Source of the DNA: Paralichthys olivaceus
Lineage: Eukaryota; Chordata; Actinopteri; Pleuronectiformes; Paralichthyidae
Assembly: GCF_024713975.1 (NCBI RefSeq)
Contig: NC_091111.1
Location: 16,482,501-16,546,500, forward strand
Direction of reading: 5' to 3'
Length of the DNA stretch: 64,000 nucleotides
Part shown: positions 27,001-36,984 of the stretch, in pieces
Position numbering within the stretch: position 1 is the first letter of the stretch
How the letters are laid out: every line of letters begins with the position of its first letter
Program-made: the position numbers and the translations under genes
The notes under the pieces: model-generated
Told to the model about the DNA's origin: nothing
Seen by the model: the letters and a program-made list of their open reading frames with translations, nothing else
Database searches by the model: none

Positions 27001-29136
27001 CCTTTTAAAGATCACAATGAGTGAAATTTAAGATCCAAGTAATCCATGACAGATATTAGTAAATAACAGAGTCCAAGAGTTACTGACACACCCCCAAAAA
27101 TTGAAGATACTGCAAATTAGTCGATTTGAGAAAAACCATGGAAACACCACGTTATCTCTCACACTACAGACAGAGACAGTGTCCATCACCTTTCCCACAA
27201 CCAGGCTGAGCGTAGGGAGATAAATCTATCAGCACTGTGACGGTCTTTATACAGAAATATTTGTTTTGGTGAGAAAGAACTACAACACACTGAGACATTA
27301 CAAACTCTGCATGCTGCCAAAACAATTCTCTTTAAAAAAAACAATTATAGGACAACAGAAGTGAGACCTACTTAAAGGTCCAGTGTGGCGGATTTAGGTG
27401 AAAGGGATCTACTGGAAGAAACTGAATATAAAATAATCAGACTGTGTTTCATCTAAATTGTATGAATTGTAGTTTTCTTTACCCTAGAATGAGTCTTTTA
27501 TATTTAAATACTTCATATTTAGATCAGGAGCAGGTTTTTGACAGTAGCCGAAACTGGACAAACTAAACTTCACGTCTTCAGCTGCAACATGCAACTTCAC
27601 CACTAGATGTCACTAAATTCTACACACTGAACCTTTAAATGTATTTAAAATCTAGTGTTAAATATTTCAAATAAAGACTTTTAAATTCAGATTAACATTT
27701 TAGAAGTTTGAAAACCCTGCAGAACACTGCCGGGCCACAATTTATATTCAGAGTTGTCTGGGCCGTGTCTGTATATCTGCAGATTAAGGCCACGTTCTGT
27801 TTCATTCAGGACAAGATGTGCAGAGATGGAAGCAGCTGTCACTAACAGCGATGGGGAGATTCACATTTCTGGATTTAACCATCATCGATATCATCGAATC
27901 AAACGAAACAACGATAACGGGACCAAAGTCGGAAGCTCGAGCACAAACTAGATTAATGCATGTAACTCGTGCAACGCTTTAAATTTTAATACTGCGTCTG
28001 TGTTGGGTTTTAAAATTGTGGAATTGTGGTTTTCGTGCAGAAGTCGTCGTGTTGTCGTGCAGGGTGTTTTTTTTTTTCTCTCGCGGTGCAGCTATACGTC
28101 ATTTATTTCGGCTGCCAGCGGCCTGGAGAGAGAACATGGCTCTTTAATCACAGGAAAAACATCCCGCAGCAGAGCTTCCTGACACGAAGGATCGCACCGA
28201 GGGATGCAGGCGCGGCCATGGTCCCCTCTCCTCCTCCTCCTCCTCACCACCGTGGATGCAGAATTAAAACGTCCCTCTTTCATAATGACGTGACCTAAAT
28301 GTGTGAACGTGCAAATCAGGAGCGGAATCCCCCCGTGACGATGAGGAGGGAGACACGACGAAGCGGCTGCAGATTCACGCGTTATACGTGTCCAGGAATA
28401 ATGGAGGAGCGATATAAAAGCCTCGGTGACGGGATAAAGCTTTGGTCTAAATATAGATGTCGTGTCTATGGCCGCGCACACAGGATGGGGGGGAAACCCT
28501 GCAGTGCACTAACGCTGCAGCCGAGGAACAACCGCTGCACGCGCACAGATCCTCCAATAACCAGTTCGGCTGTGCGCAAAAATGACGCAAAGTGGCCGTG
28601 CGCGGATATCGATTTGGCGCAGAAATGAGAACCACCACAGCGCAGAGGCATCACCCAGTCGCTTCCCATCGATCACACACAGTAAAATAAAAAAATAAAT
28701 AAAGAGGTAGATGTTTGTGATGGATAAATTAAGACAGTGAGACATTTTGTGAGACACTGGACAAGTCCCCCCAGCATTACGCACCACACAGTGATACCTC
28801 GGTGAGTCTTCCTGCAAAGACACAGAACAAAAAGTACAATTGTAGCCAGAACTGTTCAGCAAAATCTGACTGTTGTTCGCTGAGGTGACCAGCGAGTGAA
28901 TTGAATTAGCTGGTTGGCGAAGCTCGGGGGCTACAGGGGGGAAACTAGCGCTGCGTGTTAAACGCAGCCAGAGCCCCGATGCAAGGAGAAAAGCGGGGCT
29001 AGCCGAGCCAGCTAACGCTAGCCGAGCTAGCTAGCTCGAGCTAAATCGCCAGCTAGCAAAACAACAAGGCAAAAAGCGGCGGGAAGTCGCCCATACTCAC
29101 GTCACTGTCGACTTCGATGTCATCGTTATCGCTCAT
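21002..29136 (-). CDS. max: max, MYC-associated factor X (bHLH-leucine zipper), complete
   Basis: The coding exons on the minus strand are 29101-29136, 23079-23186, 21420-21543 and 21002-21189, joining into 151 residues. That equals the short mammalian Max isoform (p21). Max is the obligate dimer partner of MYC, MXD and MNT proteins and binds CACGTG E-boxes. The protein starts [12 protein letters not shown], followed by the basic region [15 protein letters not shown]; the DNA-contacting residues H19, E23 and R27 are present. Helix 1, loop and helix 2 ([20 protein letters not shown]) follow, then the zipper ([17 protein letters not shown]) and an acidic-serine tail ending KKLRVEAS. The 27-base exon that adds nine residues in the long mammalian isoform was not found in the 6-kb intron 1. 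Exon 3 has a weak donor (AAG|gttggt) and a strong in-frame one 18 bases further on. Confidence 0.95.
21190..21419 (-). other. max intron 3
   Basis: A 230-base GT-AG intron between the helix 2/zipper exon and the last exon, with donor gtaacg and acceptor cctgcag. No feature seen within it. Confidence 0.7.
21544..21558 (-). other. Alternative 3' splice sites of max exon 4 (NAGNAG)
   Basis: Upstream of the conserved acceptor (cag|GCG TCT, exon start 21543), tandem CAGs would start the exon at 21555 or 21558. These add STKQ or QSTKQ in frame before ASRAQ. A cactaac branch-like string lies just upstream and should favour the first AG it meets. Confidence 0.4.
21559..23060 (-). other. max intron 2
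   Basis: Non-coding. Contains short (AC)n tracts around 21646-21668 and 22845-22859 and no recognisable gene. Confidence 0.65.
23061..23078 (-). other. Possible 18-base extension of max exon 3
   Basis: Reading through the weak donor gives six in-frame codons, VGNPQT, followed by a consensus donor ACT|gtaagt (gtaag at 23060-23056). Use of this site would insert six residues after K48, in the bHLH loop. Confidence 0.4.
23187..29100 (-). other. max intron 1
   Basis: Nearly 6 kb and mostly AT-rich. It contains a 267-bp MITE at 27372-27638, a small inverted repeat at 25184-25213, and a CpG-rich block at about 28020-28640. The open frame at 26566-26823 resembles no protein I know. Confidence 0.65.
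27372..27638. mobile_element. MITE with 26-bp terminal inverted repeats
   Basis: The left end TTAAAGGTCCAGTGTG, plus 10 more bases, matches the reverse complement of the right end (27613-27638) at 22 of 26 positions. Both ends carry TTAA, which fits either a TTAA target duplication of piggyBac type or TIR sequence that simply begins with TTAA. There is no coding capacity in 267 bp, so the element is non-autonomous. Similar short elements are common in percomorph genomes. It also carries a CTCF-like string, ccactagatgtcact. Confidence 0.75.
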
Positions 29137-29600
29137 TCTTCGATAAAATGTTCAGAGTTAAAGGGACGCGGGGCTAAAAACACAACATGAAGCGGTGGAG
29201 CACCGAGCGGCGCTGCGGCGGACTGACTGCTAACAGCTCACGATCTGTTTGGACGAGACTCCGCTGTCTCCACGTGACTACACTCCGCACACGAGACTTC
29301 CGCAGCGCAGCGCGCATGCGCCGCACCGCCGGGGCGTCTGGGAAATGCAGTCGCCGCGGCGGGGTCGTTCCCGGATATCGCTTTGGCGCCCCCGGGTTTA
29401 TTTGTGTGTTTTGACACGGGCGCGTGCAAACGTGAATACGTGCTAGTTTGCGAGTTTAGCGAATGTCGCGAATCAGGGCGGATGTTGATTTAACGGGAAG
29501 CGATGTTTCTTACTGGACTACAACTCCCGTGAGGGATTGAGCTCGCTCAGCGCGTCAAAGCGTCTTTTACCCTTCCGATGCATCATGGGAATTGAGGTTT
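29137..29600 (-). promoter_or_regulatory. max promoter, CpG-rich
   Basis: The block upstream of the max start codon is CpG-rich. It contains an E-box CACGTG (29271-29276), an NRF1-type palindrome CGCGCATGCGCC (29311-29322), and a ZNF143-type half site ACTACAACTCCC (29517-29528), with a reverse-like catgggaattg at about 29584. No TATA box is evident. This is the architecture of a broad housekeeping promoter. Confidence 0.6.
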
Positions 29601-29667
29601 GAGTCATGTTTGTGTGTCACAGGAGCTAAATAGGGCCATGACTGAGACACGTGGATTTTAAGAATTC

Positions 29668-29756
29668 ACCATGGACACACACACACACATGTACACACAC
29701 ACACACACATACACAGACACACACACACACATATACACAGACACACACACACACTC
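29668..29756. repeat. Compound (AC)n microsatellite
   Basis: About 89 bases of CA repeats interrupted by ATGT and ATAC units, just beyond the max promoter. Confidence 0.9.
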
Positions 29757-31290
29757 ACTATTCTTTATTTCTTATTGTCTATGTCATTACTTGGTTTATT
29801 TAATAATTTGGACAAATTATTAATTGTTTTCAGGCAAAAATCTGCTTGTTTCATTTGTGGTTTTCTTATTTTTTAAATTTTAATATGGACAAAATTTAAG
29901 TCAACGTGTATTCTGTTGTCGTGTAATAGACAACAGCCTTTTTATGCATACACACTAGAGGTAAAATTAGATAAATAAATGAAACTGTGTTATGTAGCGT
30001 GGGGGCTGGTCACAGGACAAATTGCAAATAATCTCTTCTGGTGCTTCCTTTTCCACAAAATTGTGCTGTAGATAAGAAGCTTACACTGTGGATTATTTTG
30101 CTCTGCAACAGCAGATCAGTCAATGTGTTAAAATTAAAAAAAAAAGAAAAACAAGCTTGGAGCGGCCTCATCCGTTCCTCCGGCAGGTCAAGAGGCCACA
30201 GCAGCTGCAGGCGACACCCTGCCCTCCCTGCACAAACAAAGCTTTAGACCTGCACTGACCTCCATCCTTCCATCCCTGCCTCTCTACCTTTAAGCTGGTC
30301 TGGATCATCCCCCTATTCTGTCTTGGCCTCTTGTTTCTGGTCCTCTCTGCGGATTCTACCCCACATCCTCTGTTTCAGAGAGTCACTATGGATGTCCTGC
30401 AGCGGCGGAGCCAAACAGGGTCACCCAGCAATATGGCCGGTAACTGTATAGCCTATTTAAAGGATGACAACACAATAAGGCCTTCAATAATGCATCCGCT
30501 GCAGTGAAGCCTCTGCAGCTTCATGGACGACAGCAAGAGAGCATATAGCTTTATTTGTGCAGTAATAAATAACCCGAAATGTTTCAGGGCTCACAGAAAC
30601 ATATATGTCTCTCATTGCCACATCCTTAATGGGCCTGAGTTGTGAAGTGTTTTGGCACCATTCAGTCCATAACATTCAGGCTGCAGGGAACTCACACTGT
30701 GATTAGCTGCGACCCAGAGGAGTTAAAAGTGGTTAAAAAAAAAAAGCATGTGAAGCTGTAATTATGCTTCAAGAGACTGATGAGTCCAGGCAGAGACTCC
30801 CTCCCCTCCCCCACTGTCCTCACAGGGCCGGCCTGTTAAACCACTAAAATGCCCTCCTTTTGTCCCTTTGCGGCATATTGAAGACAACACCGAGGGCCCC
30901 AGTACGCACTCACCATCACAGATTTTTTTTTTTTTATTCTTGCCATTGTTGTCCTTGCATGATTTATGACGGGGAGGGGGGGCACTGTCAGAGAAACCAT
31001 CACATGAAGTAGTTTATGAGTTTGAGAGAAACAGAATTCATGAAACATTTAAAACACAAAATCTCTTCCAGCAACTAGATTCCAAATGTTTAATGAGGTT
31101 CTTATTGATTGCTAAAAAGTGTAAATTATTTATCTCCTATTAATAAATCCATAATTACAGCTAAGGCCTGGGCAGAAAGCAGCACCATGACACCTAAATA
31201 AAGCTCTGTTTGGTGCGACAGGTCGGATTAGTAACGTCAGGGAGACTTTTATTTATGTATATCCATGATTTATGAATAAATCTGCCCCAG
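29757..31290. other. Intergenic region left of the slc10a1-like exon
   Basis: No confident gene. The other SLC10A1 exons should lie here if the gene were intact, but I found no CSPGGNLSN-type motif or N-terminal exon. A short stretch at 30294-30360 translates to a hydrophobic segment (LVWIIPLFCLGLLFLVLSAD) that vaguely recalls the NTCP segment before the METGCQN exon. Confidence 0.5.
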
Positions 31291-31504
31291 GGAGCAGAGG
31301 ACCATCACTATGGAAACAGGCTGTCAGAACATCCAGCTGTGCATCATCATCCTGAAGGTGGCCTTTCCTCCCGCGGTGATAGGCCCCCTGTTCCTGTTCC
31401 CCACGGTCTTCTTGTTCTTCCAGCTGACGGAGGCTGCTGTGATCATCGGGCTGTTCAGGTGTCACCGGAGGTTCGCGCAAAAAAAAAGAGGAAGGAAGCA
31501 CTGA
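31291..31504 (+). pseudogene. slc10a1 (NTCP)-like C-terminal exon, isolated; probable gene relic
   Basis: After an intact-looking acceptor (tctgccccag, ends 31290) the frame reads EQRTITMETGCQNIQLC, followed by AFPPAVIGPLFLFP and FQLTEAAVIIGLF, and stops at 31502-31504. Human NTCP (SLC10A1) has CRRTVSMETGCQNVQLC and AFPPEVIGPLFFFP in the same order, so homology is clear. SLC10A1 is the hepatic sodium/bile-acid cotransporter. Residues equivalent to human E257 and Q261 (sodium sites) are kept; the S267 equivalent is isoleucine. The frame ends soon after a 9-A run (31479-31487), and a one-base shift there would open a further 45 or so codons. No other exon was found upstream, so I call it a relic. 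It could instead be the last exon of a gene with unrecognised, diverged exons. Position and convergent orientation next to srsf5 match the human arrangement as I recall it. Confidence 0.72.
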
Positions 31505-33115
31505 TGCTGGGGTTTTTGAAAAGGTTAATTGAATACGAGGAGATGGACGAGGAAGAAAAAAAAAAAAACGTTTATTGGGACTGGTTTCATCTTAAGATAA
31601 TTTGCTTTATAGCAGATCAACAGTGCTGAAAACATCGACTGTATTATACATCGATAAAATTAATTTAATATTCAATCCATGAAGTCGTGAGCCTGGTTCT
31701 GTTCTTCATGTTCATCAGTGTTAGAATTAAAAAAAACAGAGAAGTCATTAAGAACCAGCGTTTAATCCAAATATTCAGCAGAAAACTTAAACAAAGTTTT
31801 GTTTGATTTGTTGCATCATGGGTAATATTCACAGTTCAGTGAGTGGGACAATTTATTTATCAACTATTTATTCAGCCAGTAATTCTTAACTTCATTTAAC
31901 CGTCTTTATCGTCTCAGCTGCAGAGACAAAAGAGCCCGGGCCCACTGTGGACAACACAAATGTGCCACCATGACAGACGCACTCCAAATGCCTCATGTCG
32001 TCCCCAGTAAAGTTAATACCAGCTGAAAAAAGACGGATGATGACTCAATAAAATTTCAGCCATTCGACAACCTGTGAATCCATTTGCATTGATTAAGAGA
32101 AAATTTCTGACTTTGTTAAAATGTTTTTCTTATTGAGTCCACCGTCTTTCTACAGCGCACAAACGTCCATCATATTTGATTTCACTGAAAATACAATCCA
32201 ACAGTAGAAAAATGTTGTATTTTCCACAATGTTCATTTGAACCACAGTTACTTTAACCTGTCACATTACCAACAAGGTTTCTTGGAATTACATTTATACA
32301 ATTATGTAAAAACAAAAGTCTCCAATGCTGTACACACAACCTTTAACAAAAACAAGATAAAATAACATTCAGTAAAATGCTATAATTAACTGCTTTATGC
32401 ATCAGCTCTATCTTAAAGTGTTGAAATCAGAAGGATGAACATCTCCCAACAAAATAAAAGCCTCAGTCACTGCAAGAAGCTGTAGGAAATGATGTAATTA
32501 ACTGTACAGCTCTTTAACCTGTGGGGAAATGTGCTGATTTGTACAAGTGTGTTTGATACTAAAGCTGCAAATGACAGTTATGATGTTTGTTTTTTTCAGG
32601 ACAAATAAAGTATTATCTGAATGAGATTCTGTATTTTGAGCAAACAAAAGCACATGCATGCATCCGAAGTTCTACACATCACAGCAGCAGTGGGTACAGT
32701 AGGTGAGAAAAAAGGGGAAAAGACACGAAAAGGCTTTGGAAATGAGCGATACAGAGAAAAATATGTTAAGAGATTAAAAAAAAAATCTCCAAACTACGAG
32801 CAAAAGTATCACAAGTAAAGAAAGTGGTTGCAACACTCGTCAAAAGCATCCTGCTGCTGCGGACACATACAGATTCCCTCTTGAAATGTTTCTTTCCAAG
32901 GTGTAGAATGAAAGCGGAAGCTGGGAGGATTTCGTGAGAGGAAATGGCGACGCAGCAGCGCCGCCCGCACCTGCAGCCGTAATGGATGAATGAATTCAGG
33001 GGTGAGAAGTGACTGGGTGTAAACATGCATATGCGCTAATACTCCAGTGGAAATGTGAATCTGCTGAGGAACTTAAATGCCCAATAATGACAATGAAATA
33101 TCTGATTTACTTGTG
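31505..33115. other. Region between the slc10a1-like exon and srsf5
   Basis: AT-rich and without recognisable genes. A short GC-rich patch lies at about 32900-32990. The 3' UTR of srsf5 probably ends in the right part; a variant signal ATTAAA (minus strand, 33116-33121) is one candidate. Confidence 0.5.
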
Positions 33116-33233
33116 TTTAATGTGAAAAACTTAAAATCCAGACCAAAAAAAATTGGCTCGTGTGACAATTTCTCCAAACTGAATCTACGACTGAAACAAC
33201 GTGTTTCTACAGTTGATTCCGTTAACACAGCCC

Positions 33234-36200
33234 TTAGCGCTGGCTGTCAGTAGAGGGGGAACGAGAGCGGGAGCGGGAACGAGAGCGGGAACGGGATATG
33301 GAGGCTCTCTGGGCGGGTCGAGGGGAGGGAGACTTGCTCGTCTTGGAGGAGCGCTTGGTGGCCTCCTTGGATTTGGGGGTGGGGGATTTGGGGCTGCCGG
33401 CGGGGGAGACGCTGCGGGAGCGTGAGCGGGAGCGGTTGTGGGCCTTGGCGGGGCTGCGTGAGCGCCGGGGGGAACGCGAGGGAGAGCGACCGCGAGAACG
33501 AGAACGGGAGCGAGAGGTGCTTTCAGACCGGGAACGACTTCTTGACCTGAGAAAGAGACAAAAGAGAAATATTTAATTATAATATTTACTTTCATGTTGG
33601 CGAACAAACAAATCTGTACAACTGAACTGTTCACTCTAGCAAATTAAAAAAGGCAGCATGAGCTGTAAGTGGAAACCACCATGTTCTCATGACTAATTAT
33701 GGGTAAAAAGGAAGGCCTCAGCCACAATCATCTGACTCCTCTAATACATATTGATTTTATTTTAGTGAATAGAGGCTCCGGCAGACAACTCACCTCTTCT
33801 TGGCTGCCTCTATGAGCTTGATTTTCCTGCCATTGATTTCCTTTCCAGACAGTTTCTCAAGGGCATTTTTCAGGTCGCTGTAAGAGGCAAACTCAACAAC
33901 CCTGGAAAAGCAGCAGGAGACGGTGTTAATATTCGGAATCTTAGTTACACTTCTTGTCAAGAACTGGATGCTGAACTGACAAAGAGACAGAAAGTCGTAC
34001 CCTTCGTTGAGTTTGGGCCGATGTGCGTCTGCGAATGTCACCTCTCCAGCTTGTCTCATGAAATCTTTCAGGTCCTACACATATAAACATCAGTCAGCGT
34101 ACGGAGGGGCTCGGGACACCAGCACAGGCTGAGACAATACACAGGACTGATTTACCCAAAAAGAGAGATGGTTAGAATCTCTTGACAGAACTATACAGGC
34201 TACTGCAGATAAAGAGGGTGAGTCCAAGAACCTCAGAGACAAAGTCCCATCAGCTAAATCTAAACAAAGAAATCTTATGAAACAATAAAAGAAAACATCT
34301 GTGTGCCAATTTAGATAACATTTTGAAAAGTAGCGAAAAGAGTATTTGAAATAGCTCTGAGATTATTGGACCCACTGCTCAACACAACTACAGAGAGATG
34401 AACACCATCTGCATGAACTGAACTGCAGTGGTGCCACTTGGGCAGCATTTGGCACAAAGAGCCCCATTTTCCCTGGCAAGGAGGGTACAGGGCTCCACGC
34501 CGGGACCGCCCCTGTCTCGGCACCCCGCCTCAGTAAAGAGAGTGAACAGGGTGGAAGAGAGGAAACTACTACCTGAGAGCGAACCCCTTTGGAGTGGGCC
34601 GCAGGCTCTCCGAGCCCACCATAACATCGGGATAACAGCAGATTATATCCATGGGCACCTGGGAGGAATTCACACTCTCTCTCTCGCGATGTGCGGGAAC
34701 ACCACAGGGGGAAGGGAGGGGGGATATCGATCGATCGAAGCCCCTCAAATTAACGAACCATCGATCAATACGCCACCACCATCGACTCTCGCTCTTTCCT
34801 CTCCTTTCTCTCTGCCAACTCTCTGTTTCCTCTCTCTCGCTCTCAACCACAACCAGGCGTTGCGAGTGAGTGAAGGGGCCGCCAGCGCCTCTAGTGTAGA
34901 GCGAGCGCTCACATGACCAGCAGGCATCAACTAGGAGTTTGGACAGAATGGCTGACACCACAGGCTCAACCCAGACAGAAGGACCCAGAAGGGGTTAACT
35001 CCACCATAAGCGAGCTGTTCCACATGACACAACAGTCAGGCTGGCAAATAAAGGGGTGAAGAATTGGTTAAAATTTGAAAACAGGAACAGATTCAAATCT
35101 TTTGATGTTGTTATTGCTCTTTGATATATTACTTAGCTGCATGAAATGCAGATTAATCAAAAATTATTTTTGAAATAACAATTTGGGCTCATATAGATTA
35201 CTGATACAAAATATTAGCAAGATAAAGTGATTTCATTTCAGAAATAGTCTATGTTGTCTTTAGCATCACTTCTAGAATAGTATGTGTATATTGTTGGAGG
35301 CAAACTGTGGGAGGTGACAACATTTGTGGTGTTGCAGCTTTAAGAGGCTGTTTGTGTTCAAATGAACATGTGATGGAACGAACCTGCCAGCTGACGCGAG
35401 AGGACAAATTCTCCACAATCAGGCGGTTTTCCGTCCGCATCGGAGGAGGGTTTCGACTGGAGACGAGAAAATACCACAGTTAATTTATGCAGCAGATTGC
35501 GGAACAGAGAGAAACACAGTCCTGAACCTAAGAGCTCTCATTAACAATGCTAATGATGATCAAGGATCATTACAGTGCACAGCGTGTGCATTGCATTTTA
35601 AGTGAGTTCACTTGTATTTACACAGCTTCTACTTTACATCTGTTCCAACATCACCTGCGTCAACGTCTGCACCTCTGATGAGCAATTTAACTGCAGTTAA
35701 ATACTATTTCACCAAAGTAAGAGCAGCAGCCTTACCTCCGACTGTTCTGGGAGCCTCGACCATAGCGATCAGAGAAACGTCCACCACCACCCCCACCACC
35801 CCCTCCACCGCTGCTGCTGCTACTGCCACCTCTGCCACGGCCTCCGCGCAGACGAACGCGGGCATGCTCAATGGTCACCCTGGAATTACAAGAGAGGGGG
35901 AAAAACTGTTAACATGGAACAGGACAAGAAGTCAGCAGGAAGGGTAAAATCAAGACTTCTATTGATTCCCATTATATTTACCAAAATAGAAACTCCTACC
36001 TTTCACAGCACAGCTCTTTGCCGTCAAGCTCATACACGGCATCTTCAGCGTCTCTGGGGTCGTCAAACTCCTGCAGACGAAAAAAAACAGCTGAGCCTTC
36101 AAAATACTCCACGATGTTCCAGGAGTTTTAACTTTGTAGATTTCTCTGTGTTGAGCAGCAGCACCGCCGTGTCCACGGACAGCTGTACACACGCTTCAGC

Positions 36201-36671
36201 ACAAATATCACCAGAATAATAAAGACCTGTCAGGACTCCACCAAGCTGAAGTTAGTGACATTGAAAAGGCTCTAAATGTTTGAGTTAGATGAGACTTCCT
36301 GTGTGTGTGTGTGTGTGTGTCGTAGTTTAAGACTCTGGTGTTTATACAAACTCCAGATTCTGAACTGGTCAACAGACACAATCCACCTCAGCTCGGTGGG
36401 TGTGACACCTCTGATGCTGAGGAACAAAAGGTTTCCCCACAGAGTCCCAGGACCGCGACGTCGACTCGGATTCAGTCGCCTCGAGGCAAAATGGAAACTT
36501 GATATAATTCAAACATGGAAACTGCGGAGACGTCGGCGGACTCACCACGAACCCGAAGCCTCTCTTGAGGTCGATGTCTCGGATGCGGCCGTATCCCTTG
36601 AAGAACCTCTCCACGTCCTTCTCTCTGGCCGTGGGGCTCAGGCGGCCGATGAAGATACGACATCCGCTCAT
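33234..36671 (-). CDS. srsf5: srsf5, serine/arginine-rich splicing factor 5 (seven coding exons, complete)
   Basis: The coding exons are 36546-36671, 36000-36070, 35736-35879, 35384-35456, 34001-34074, 33794-33901 and 33234-33546. They join in frame to 302 residues (human 272). The protein is an SR splicing factor. RRM1 spans residues 4-74, with RNP1 RGFGFVEF at about 37-44. The second, pseudo-RRM carries the diagnostic SWQDLKD at 136-142, split by an intron, and [15 protein letters not shown]-terminal RS domain of about 100 residues ends [17 protein letters not shown] and [20 protein letters not shown] distinguish it from SRSF4 and SRSF6. The inter-RRM linker has five serines then ten glycines (85-99), longer than in mammals. 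A non-coding first exon probably ends at 36985 (cacag|gtac), and the second exon begins at about 36678. Whether it is a teleost a or b paralogue cannot be told here. Confidence 0.95.
34075..35383 (-). other. srsf5 intron 4 (1.3 kb, long for this gene)
   Basis: It lies inside the sequence encoding SWQ|DLKD and is by far the longest intron in the gene. The middle (34420-34900) is unusually GC- and pyrimidine-rich, unlike the AT-rich flanks. SR protein genes commonly carry regulated poison exons in such introns; no exon could be defined with confidence. Confidence 0.5.
36301..36320. repeat. (GT)10 microsatellite in srsf5 intron 1 of the coding region
   Basis: A pure 20-base GT repeat between the first two coding exons. 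Confidence 0.9.
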
Positions 36672-36984
36672 GTTGCTGCTGGAAATGTTTCTTCACACGA
36701 AGGACACACACGAGTTATTCTTTAAGCAACGCGACGCTGCGGGTTTATGGTTTTAAATCAATAAAAACAGAACTGTGGGAAAGATGCATTCATGGTTAGC
36801 AGGCCTGGGCGGTGTAGCTAACAAGCTAGCTAGTACCTGCAGCTAAAGAAAAAAAGGCCCGACGAGCGGGTCCTGCGGCTAATTGTAAGCTAACGACGCG
36901 TAAACACGACGGCTAACGTTGATTTTTAACGCAACAATAATCGCAGGACGACACTGCGGAGTGTTTGAATGAGCGTGAACGTAC

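Noticed and set aside
33185..33634. 149-codon minus-strand frame, and plus-strand arginine/glutamate-rich frames over the same block
   Set aside because: They are shadows of the repetitive RS-domain exon of srsf5 in other frames.
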